From contig CM054061.1 of assembly GCA_028641055.1 (NCBI GenBank), positions 111,360,019 to 111,424,018 of the forward strand: a stretch of DNA of 64,000 bases, written 5' to 3'. The notes beneath the pieces were generated by a model. The model was not told where the DNA came from, ran no database searches, and saw only the letters and a list, made by a program, of their open reading frames with translations. Every line of letters starts with the position of its first letter. Within the stretch, counting starts at the first letter, position 1. A program made the position numbers and the translations under genes. The DNA comes from Alopecurus myosuroides. Lineage: Eukaryota > Streptophyta > Magnoliopsida > Poales > Poaceae. Of the stretch, positions 57,058-64,000 are shown one piece after another.

Positions 57058-59735
57058 AATAGTATGGAGCCAAGAGACGAAGATGCGGAAAACTTGCTCG
57101 AGGGTTTAATCCGCGGGGCCGAGGGAGAGATCGATGTGAGCCAATGGATGAACAACTCCGGTGAGGGAGATCTGGAGCTCACCCGGGGAGACGTCTCTGC
57201 TGAGTGAGAAGCCGACGGCTCCGGTGGAGCCGTACAAATTACAAACACCGGCTCTGAGGTGCATATATATATATATGTTAATTAATGAATCATCCGTTGT
57301 CTATATACATGTATTAACAGTCTTTATATGTTTAGCCATCCGGTTCAAGCATATCAACCGGAAAAAAACTAAACGAGGCGCAACAAAGAAGTTGAAAGAT
57401 ACAGAAAGATATACGATCGAAACGATCGCAGCAGATGGCGCACCCGAGCTTTCCGCTGATGTTGTCCAAACATTTGTGAAGCAATGCGGAGTGCTAGTTA
57501 GGGATCACGTCCCGGTCACTATTCAATAGTTAAATGAGCCAAAAGATCCACGGAGACAAGGAATTTCATTTGTCACAAAAAAGCCAAAGATCATATTTTC
57601 AAAAAGATCATGTGTAATTTCACCTTACCCTTGCTGGAGGTGGACGAGAATGAGGCGGATGAGAATGAGGTGGTAGATGATGAAGCCGATGTTACTAAAA
57701 ATAAACTTGAGTTACTGGAAAAGGTCAAGGCGTGGACTCTGAAAAAGATGGCCGAGCAATTCAAAAACTGGAAGAAAAGATTGAACCTTGACTTTGTTAA
57801 GAAGGGCAAGACTCAATATTTCACTCAAGGGTATGAGAACATAAGGAAAACTCCTCCAAAAAGGTATATCACCATATTATGGGGCAAGCTGGCTACAAGG
57901 GTCCCATGCCCAAGTGGGAGAAATGGGAGAACGACCTGCTTAAGAAGGGGATCACTCCCGAGCCATTCTTCTGGGTCGAGCGGACAAGGTCATGGTTCTA
58001 CGGGAATGGGGGCAAGTTGGACGCCGAAGGAAAAGCAATCTATAACCTAAGGCATGAAGAGGATCCTCTACCCATAGAAGATCTGAGAAGGGCAATAAAT
58101 TATGTTAAAGAGGGGAGGTTTGTGCCAGATATATAGAACGAAGAGCTCACACGCGCCCTCGGGAATAAGGAACACGTAGGGCGTAGACGAGGCACAAAAG
58201 GCAATCCTCCGTGGAGTATTGGGTTTGACGATAGCAAAAAGAAATATCTTGATAGATGCTGCCAACGGAAAAAGGACGCGGAGGCAGCTGAAGCAGAGAG
58301 TCAGGCAAATTAGAGGCATCAACTTGAAGAACAGATGAAGCGGCAGCAGGAGGTATCAATGAAGCAGCAGGAGCAAATTAACACACTTAGCCAGCAGCTA
58401 GTGTCTACCGGCGTACCACACCTGGTAGAAGGTGAAGTCGATGCTACCGACGCCGCACATTATCATCATCGGAAAAGCAGCGTTGCGTCCACGCCACTCG
58501 AGGGTGATGATGCACCGCTGATGATGCACCCGGTGGATGATATCACGGAGATGACAACTTGTGACCTCCACGTGAAGGTCGTCAATATAACCATCAAGGC
58601 GGCGGTCGGCTATGTCTTACCAATTGGCAACGAACCAACTCACCATAGTCTTCCGGTTCCACGGGACTGCGCTGTTGTTGGGGTCGAGGAAGTTGTCAAC
58701 GGATTCGAGCGGGTGAAGCTTGAATTCTCTGAAGGTGAAGACGGAGAGGTGACTGAACTCGGAGAAGCCAAGAATTTGACCGTTCTATGGCTAAAGGAAT
58801 GCATTGTGCTTCCAAATCAGATGGCAAGGCCATCGACTCCTCACCGTTCTCCAGCTCAATAGTCTCTAGCGCGGTCGTCTCCACCGTGCATGTCGTCTCC
58901 AGCGCGGTCGCCTACGCCGCCGCGACAGCCTTCTCCGCCCACTAAGTTTCTTCCGAAACGTAAAAGATCACCCAAACGTCAACGATCACCCCTCCCGTAG
59001 GTACCAAAGGAGTTAATCAAGTTACCTTACGACTATACTCCTGAGGAAACTAAGAAAATCGCAAGGGACGAATACGAGGCGTGGAACTCAAAGCCGAAGG
59101 AGCCGACAAAGGCAGATTTCCCCGACAACGAAGAGGATGTAGAACGAGCTTGGAAAATGGTGAAGACTCTTCATCAACCCGAGCCGAGTCTGTCATCTGA
59201 CTATGACCGCTCTATTCTGAAGTCACACCAGGAAATGGTGCGGTCGACGAAGAGTACTAGCGCAAGCGTGAAAAGTGGGAAATCAGTTGCCCAGCTCGGA
59301 GAGCAGAAAAAAAAATTCCATCTCCCCGCTCAAAGTGATTTTCAATACCCAGGTGGGGCCGAGCACTAATGCTGACGAGCAAATTGATCTGGAGTTTATA
59401 GAACTGTACGGAGAAAGGGCAGCCGATGTGGGTTTGTACATTGCTGAGTATATGCAAACAATAGACTACTTCCCCACTGCTGAATGTGCGTACAAATACC
59501 AGCACGGGAATCCTCTCGTCAAACCCGAGGAGGTAAAGGATATACCAACCAAAATAAGAAGAGTGCATAATTGGTATATGGAAGCCGCTGCGAAATCTCA
59601 GGACTGGATATGTCTCACAGTTAGAGACAAGCACTACGGGTATGGAGATGGAATGGTTCTGATTCAATTTTCCGAATTGTTTCAGTTATTCCAGCAGCAG
59701 GCCCTCGGTAAATCTATCGTTAGTGCCTATTGTCT
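57058..59735 (+). pseudogene. TNP1/Ptta-like second CACTA gene, degenerate
   Basis: This is the regulatory or accessory gene of grass CACTA elements (Ptta/En-Spm type). It starts at ATG 57064 (MEPRDEDAENLLEGLIRGAE) and has TGA at 57205-57207. A splice donor (57259) and acceptor (57335) bound a short intron. Next come KKTKRGATKKLKD, FVKQCGVLVRDHVP, and LKKMAEQFKNWKKRLN. After a frameshift near 57865 the frame reads GYKGPMPKWEKWENDLL, WVERTRSWFYGNGGKLD and LRRAINYVKEGRFVPD. A Gln-rich coiled segment (EEQMKRQQEVSMKQQEQ) and a Pro/Ser/Arg-rich linker follow. Further stops are at 58134, 58311, 58860 and near 58998, with a frameshift in an A run near 59310. The exon ends at a GTAAGT donor (59736). 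The protein probably bound the subterminal repeats, by family analogy. Confidence 0.7.
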
Positions 59736-59791
59736 GTAAGTACTTATTTCTCTAATTAAGTCTCTAGCTAGCTCACCTCGTTCATTGCATA

Positions 59792-59794
<3 letters not shown>

Positions 59795-59831
<37 letters not shown>
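59795..59831. repeat. (AT)n microsatellite
   Basis: About 18 AT repeats in the intron just before the protease exons. Confidence 0.95.
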
Positions 59832-59835
<4 letters not shown>

Positions 59836-59858
59836 ACTCATTATATTATAATTGCGGA

Positions 59859-60832
59859 ATGAAGACTCTCGAATGCAAAAGAGGACAAATCTATGATATT
59901 GGGTTCATTGACCCACATTTTGTTAATCATAAGACTTTTGAGATATCTTCCAAGGATACAGAAGATAACATTCTGAGGGCAATAAGGATTCAACAATACC
60001 GACGGGAAATACTATTTCCTTACAACTTCGGGTGAGTGTTACTGTGTTGTACACATTCTGTTTTTCCTTACTCGATGTTCAGTGTATAATTGATGAGTTC
60101 TGCGTGCGCAACTTCCACTATATTCTGCTAATCTTCCAAGTTGACAAAGGAAAAGTACTGGTAATGGACCCAAAACGTAAACCCTTGGTGATGTCGGCGA
60201 ACATGCAGGAAATGATACAGCAGTAATTTCAATCTTTATTAATTTCAATCTTTATATAAGGCACTATATCGACTACTTTGTTTCATTTTCGGATATCAAG
60301 TAATTACTAACTCTTTTTTTTCTTTTTCTTTCCCGGGCAGCGTTTGGAAGAGGTTCACAAAAAGTTCTTCTGGTGAATGGAAATCAGAGATTACATTTGA
60401 TATTGTGGAAGTAAGTACTACTATCTAGATCCACACATCTCCTTGATTCTAGTGTCGATACCATTATCATGGCTGGTTGATTATTATTTTGATTGAAACC
60501 ATGTTCTCGTAAAGTGCTTGCAACAGGGAGACGGTAATCACTTGTGTGGATACTACGTCCGCGAGTTCATTCGTCAGACGACCTGTCCCAAGGGCAGAGA
60601 TTTAAATCACCTTCATGTACGTCAGTCATCAATTATTCTTATTACCATCTATTTTAGTTACTTAGTTTCATTAATATATATTGACCACTCTTCTTTATAT
60701 TAGATCGAACGGCTTCGGGGCGGTCTTCTACCAAGGGACCGCATACGAGCAATTCAGGAGGAAATTGCGGGCTTCTTAGATGCAGAGATCCTAAATGTAA
60801 ACGGAGAGTACTATAGCGCCGGTTGGAACTGA
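59859..60832 (+). pseudogene. ULP1-like (C48) cysteine protease exons of the second CACTA gene
   Basis: Five exon-like blocks follow. 59859-60031 (MKTLECKRGQIYDIGFIDP, donor GTGAGT). About 60112-60222 (FHYILLIFQVDKGK, VMDPKRK). 60341-60410 (VWKRFTKSSSGEW) between CCCGGGCAG and GTAAGT. 60528-60616 (GDGNHLCGYYVREFIRQ). 60704-60832 (IERLRGGLLPRDRIRAIQEE, TGA end). The catalytic set expected of ULP1/SENP proteases is visible: His (60116-60118), Asp (60167-60169) and Cys (60545-60547). The first block lacks a clean acceptor (ATTGCGG where CAG is expected). The upstream part of the gene is broken, so I call it a pseudogene, although these exons have no internal stops. Confidence 0.65.
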
Positions 60833-60950
60833 ATTTGATTTTGTAATTCATTCCATCGGTCATGTAATATGCTCGATATGCTTAGCTTCTGTAATATAAG
60901 TGTTCCTTCTTTTGATATATATATATATATATAAGTATTACTTATTCACT

Positions 60951-61094
60951 CGTGGGATCCGGGAGGTCCGGGGAGGAGCCATCGAGGCTCCTCTCTTATC
61001 GTGGGATCTGGGAGGTCCGGGGAAGGGCCACCGGGCTCCTGTCTTCTCCTGTGATCCGGGAGGTCTGTGGAGGGGCCACCAAGGCTCCTTATCA
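60951..61094. repeat. Three ~49-bp tandem repeats near the CACTA right end
   Basis: Copies start near 60951, 61000 and 61048 and read (C)GTGGGATCCGGGAGGTCCGG then GGGCCACC.GGCTCCT. They lie between the last exon and the terminal repeats. Confidence 0.8.
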
Positions 61095-61220
61095 GTGTAT
61101 GATGATAGGGGTATCGTATAATCGAATTGATGGCAAAACATAAAATTAAAAAGAAAACAGTAAATAGAAAAAAAAATCTGCCGCGACAGAGAAAATAACA
61201 AAAGTGATGCTGCGGCAGAG

Positions 61221-61424
61221 GAGGCATTTATCCCGGTTCGTGTTAAGAACCGGGACGAATAGCCCTGGCCAGGTTCGCCACGTGGTCAGCCCCATTTGTC
61301 CCGGGTCTTGGCACAACCGGGACCAATGGGGGAGCACCATTTGTCCCGCCTGGTCCATCCCGGTTGCACAACCGGGACAAATGGGGCTTACCAACCGGGA
61401 TGAATGCCCCTGTTTCCACTAGTG
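61221..61424. promoter_or_regulatory. Host CACTA right subterminal repeats and terminus
   Basis: Inverted CCCGGTT/AACCGGG pairs (for example TCCCGGTTCGTGTTAAGAAC with its facing arm) end with TGTTTCCACTAGTG. They mirror the left end. Confidence 0.85.
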
Positions 61425-62111
61425 CTTCTAGGTGAATGAGCACCCCAAAAGTAAACCCATCATGGCCATAGGTGAAGTAGCACATATGGATTATATTCAT
61501 TGGCAGAACAAAATAATCCCAAAAAATGATGAATGCAGTGAGGTACGACAACCTAGTAAAAAAATGAATCAATAAAATGTCAAAATGAATGCAACATAGA
61601 GGTGTTAAACTGGTACTATGAATGAATGATACAGACATAAGTAATATTGTGCAGCAATCTCTATAATTAAGAAGCTAAGCAGGGGGTTGCATCTATCATA
61701 AAAGCCCAAAAAGATGCGAGAGGAGAATGTGTAAGAAGGCAGTACCTGTAGTGAACAGAGGTGTTAAACTGTCACTAAGGAATTTAGGATGGAGGTTACT
61801 TTCATAGTAAATATTCTTGCGGACACCACCGAAACAAATAGTGAACAAAGTTCTACAGAAAAGGCAATCACATAAATGGAATGTGCTTGCTCAATCAGCG
61901 GTCGAATAGGGTAAACACATGGTCAAGCAGAAAAGATTTAGCATACCAGAGTACCATAACACATGTCAAGCGTGCAGCTCAGAATTCGGTAGTGCACATT
62001 CAAACATACAAATAATACTAAACAAGCACGTAGGGGAAAATAGACTGTCTTGCACTTAGAAAACATAAACAAAGGAGTAGAAAAGACAACCATCTAAAAG
62101 CACCGAACTTA
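61425..62111. other. Unannotated flank between CACTA and Harbinger elements
   Basis: It begins with the CTT target copy and ends with TTA before the Harbinger terminus. It is AT-rich. GAGGTGTTAAACTG occurs twice (about 61589 and 61759), suggesting an old internal duplication. I see no gene. Confidence 0.5.
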
Positions 62112-64000
62112 GGGCATCTCCAGTCGTCCCCCAGCGCCCCCCAGGACGCAAAATAGCGCCGTTTTGCTCGAGAAACGCCGTTTTTTCACCAGTCGCCCCC
62201 CCAAGACCCGAAAAAGTGCCGTTTCGGCGGAAATTAGCGCCGCCACCCCCAGGCGGAACCCAGCCCATTGGGTTCGGCCTGGGGGGGGGGGGCGGCGAAA
62301 GGAAAAACGCGCGTGGGCCAGCGCTGTCGGCGAGGTAGCGCTATTTGCCCACTTTCCCCACCCCGACTCGTCTTTTCCGCTCGCTCGCCTCGCCGTCGCC
62401 ACCTCGTCAGCCGCACCCCACGCCGGCGCCGTCAGCCACCATCGCACAAGAGCGACGAGGCAAACCACCGCCGGCTGCTCCACCACATCGTCGCCGCCGT
62501 TTGGTCGCGTCTCCGCCGCGGAGGAGGTTGCGCCCGGTGAGCCGCGTCCACCGCCCGCAAGGTGTTCGACGCTCTGTCCGAGCCATGGACTCCGACGTCG
62601 AGGAGATGCTCGCCGAGCTCTTCGACGAGGAAGACCAGGCCTCCATCGACGACAAGGAGCACCTGCTCGTCCTGAGCTGCCTGGCCGGCTTGCAGGTCCA
62701 GGACGCCGAGCCGCGCCGCACTGGATCGAAGCCCGGTCGCCGCAAGAGCAAGCCGAGGCAGCGGTACGAGGGCTACTGCATCCTCTACTCCGACTACTTT
62801 GCTGAGGATCGTTTCAGGATGAAACGCACGCTCTTCCTCAAGATCATGCATGCCATCCGGGAGTTCGACACCTGCTTCAAATTGAAGAAGGACTGCACCG
62901 GCACGGTAGGGTTTACCTCTATCCAGAAGTGCACGATGGCCATGAGGTTGCTTGCATACGGTGCTCCCGCAGATGCACAAGATGACTACCTGCGCATGAG
63001 CGAGTCCACGGCCCTCGAGTGCTTGAACAAGTTCTACCGGGTAGTGGTTGCAGTTTTTGTCCCAATATACCTGCGATCACCCAATGCGCAAGACACTGCT
63101 CGTCTCCTCACAGAGAATGAAGCAAGAGGGTTTCCTGGTATGCTTGGCAGTATCGACTGTATGCACTGGGCATGGAAGAACTGTCCATTTGACTGGCAGG
63201 GGATGTACAAGGGAAAGGAAGGAGAGTGCTCGGTGGTTCTCGAGGCCGTGGCTTCGTACGATCTATTGATTTGGCATTCATTCTTTGGTATGCCTGGAAG
63301 TCACAACGACATCAATGTCTTGTAGTGATCGAATGTCTTTGCCGAGTTTGTCGAAGGCCATGCCCCCCTGTGAACTATGATATCAATGGACACCAGTATA
63401 GAAAGGGGTACTATCTTGCAGATGGCATCTACCCGAAGTGGGCAACATTTGTGAAGAGCATCTCCAACCCTATCCCAGGAAGCGCAAAAGCTTGGTTTTC
63501 CAAGTGCCACGAGGCTTGCAGGAAGGATGTTGAGCGGGCATTTGGTACGCTGCAATCTCGATTCGCGGTTGTCCGGTACCCAGCTATGACTTGGTCGAAG
63601 TCCAACATGTGGGAGGTGATGCAGTGTTGTGTGATCTTGCACAACATGATCATTGAGAGTGAGCGGGATGACCCGGTGCCTGACAGTGAGGTAAGCACAC
63701 CATACTACCGGCAGGGCCCTCTTGCAGTTGTTGATCACCAGGTGCCGACATCATGGACAGACTACCTCACCAAGCGACAGGAGATTCGACACGCTGCAAC
63801 ACACTATGCTCTGCAGAATGACCTGGTGCATCATTTGTGGGCGCGAAAGGGGAATGGCAATGTTGAGGACGATGACAATGGCTAGTGTACTTTTTTTTTG
63901 TTTAAATTGTTGAACTATTTATTTGTCTGGAAAATCTCTATTTATTTGGTGGCAACATTTATTTGGTTGCCCAAATTTGGCCGAGTCACCGGCTGGGGGA
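62112..64000. mobile_element. PIF/Harbinger element, left part
   Basis: The terminus GGGCATCTCCAGTCGTCCCC follows TTA (62109-62111), the usual PIF/Harbinger end and target. It encodes a Harbinger-type transposase, and the right end is beyond the window. The last ~115 bases are 3' untranslated DNA. Confidence 0.85.
62585..63885 (+). pseudogene. PIF/Harbinger DDE transposase (broken)
   Basis: It starts at ATG 62585 (MDSDVEEMLAELFDEEDQ), although the frame is open back to 62345. A helix-turn-helix-like region is followed by the DDE domain. D191 is in GSIDCMHWAW, D242 is in GSHNDINVL and the Glu is in DVERAFGTLQ (63532-63534). Two adjacent stops, TAG TGA (63323-63328), follow NVL, both explainable as C-to-T changes of CAG CGA. 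A one-base loss in a C run near 63366 then shifts the frame. The rest (YDINGHQYRKGYYLADGIYP ... VILHNMIIESERDD) is open to 63885. Nuclear endonuclease-type transposase by family. A partner Myb-like ORF, usual in the family, is not in view. Confidence 0.85.

Larger units (their letters stand above)
20344..61424 (+). mobile_element. Host CACTA (En/Spm) element with nested insertions
   Basis: The left terminus CACTAGTGGAAACA at 20344 and the right terminus TGTTTCCACTAGTG ending at 61424 are inverted repeats. The 3-bp direct repeat CTT lies outside both (20341-20343 and 61425-61427). Both ends carry CCCGGTT/AACCGGG subterminal repeats. The element contains a TNP2 pseudogene, a minus-strand small pseudogene, a TNP1/Ptta-like plus ULP1 pseudogene, the inner CACTA (21961-23436) and retrotransposon A (28524-53588, itself carrying B). 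Without these insertions the element would be about 14.5 kb. All its genes visible here carry disabling changes, so it is probably not autonomous. Confidence 0.85.

Overview
The window looks like intergenic DNA of a large-genome grass, most likely a Triticeae species (wheat, Aegilops, barley or rye). The evidence is nested LTR retrotransposons, grass-type CACTA transposons with CACTA termini and 3-bp target duplications, Stowaway MITEs with CTCCCTCCGTCCCAT ends, a Helitron, a hAT MITE and a PIF/Harbinger element. I see no ordinary host gene. Nearly every gene-like stretch belongs to a mobile element.

Layout. (1) Positions 1-23065 are a tandem array of a ~5.4-kb chimeric unit: one partial plus four full copies (5447, 5424, 5356 and 5403 bp), running off the left edge. 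Each unit joins flanking DNA (hAT MITE, Stowaway MITE, Helitron-like ends), the 5' end of a large 'host' CACTA with the start of its TNP2 transposase, and the left part of a second 'inner' CACTA inserted in that transposase. (2) The last unit continues into the complete inner CACTA (21961-23436, TSD AGA). The rest of the broken TNP2 gene follows. The host CACTA runs from 20344 to 61424 (TSD CTT). (3) Inside the host CACTA are a small minus-strand pseudogene, tandem repeats, a palindrome next to a TATA box, and a second plus-strand gene. That gene has a GC-rich first exon, a long first intervening region with a cluster of foldback repeats, a degenerate TNP1/Ptta-like coding region, and ULP1-like (C48) cysteine protease exons. 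(4) That first exon is split by LTR retrotransposon A (28524-53588; LTRs 1414 bp; PBS like tRNA-Asp; no gag-pol). Its 5' LTR is in turn split by retrotransposon B (29074-43853; TSD TCCGG; LTRs 4475 bp; PBS like tRNA-iMet), a chromodomain Ty3/gypsy element with one intact 1462-codon gag-pol frame. A Helitron (48670-52055) sits inside A. (5) Right of the host CACTA is ~0.7 kb of plain DNA, then the left part of a PIF/Harbinger element with a broken DDE transposase.

Order of events from nesting: host CACTA insertion, inner CACTA insertion, then amplification of the 5.4-kb segment. A was inserted in the host CACTA, then B in A. B is recent: its LTRs differ at roughly 20 sites by eye.

The most unusual structures are the chimeric macro-tandem array and the five-hairpin cluster at 54421-56183. 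One hairpin of the cluster (55570-55821) carries inverted copies of the 3' end of the host element's own minus-strand gene, which suggests a self-derived small-RNA precursor.
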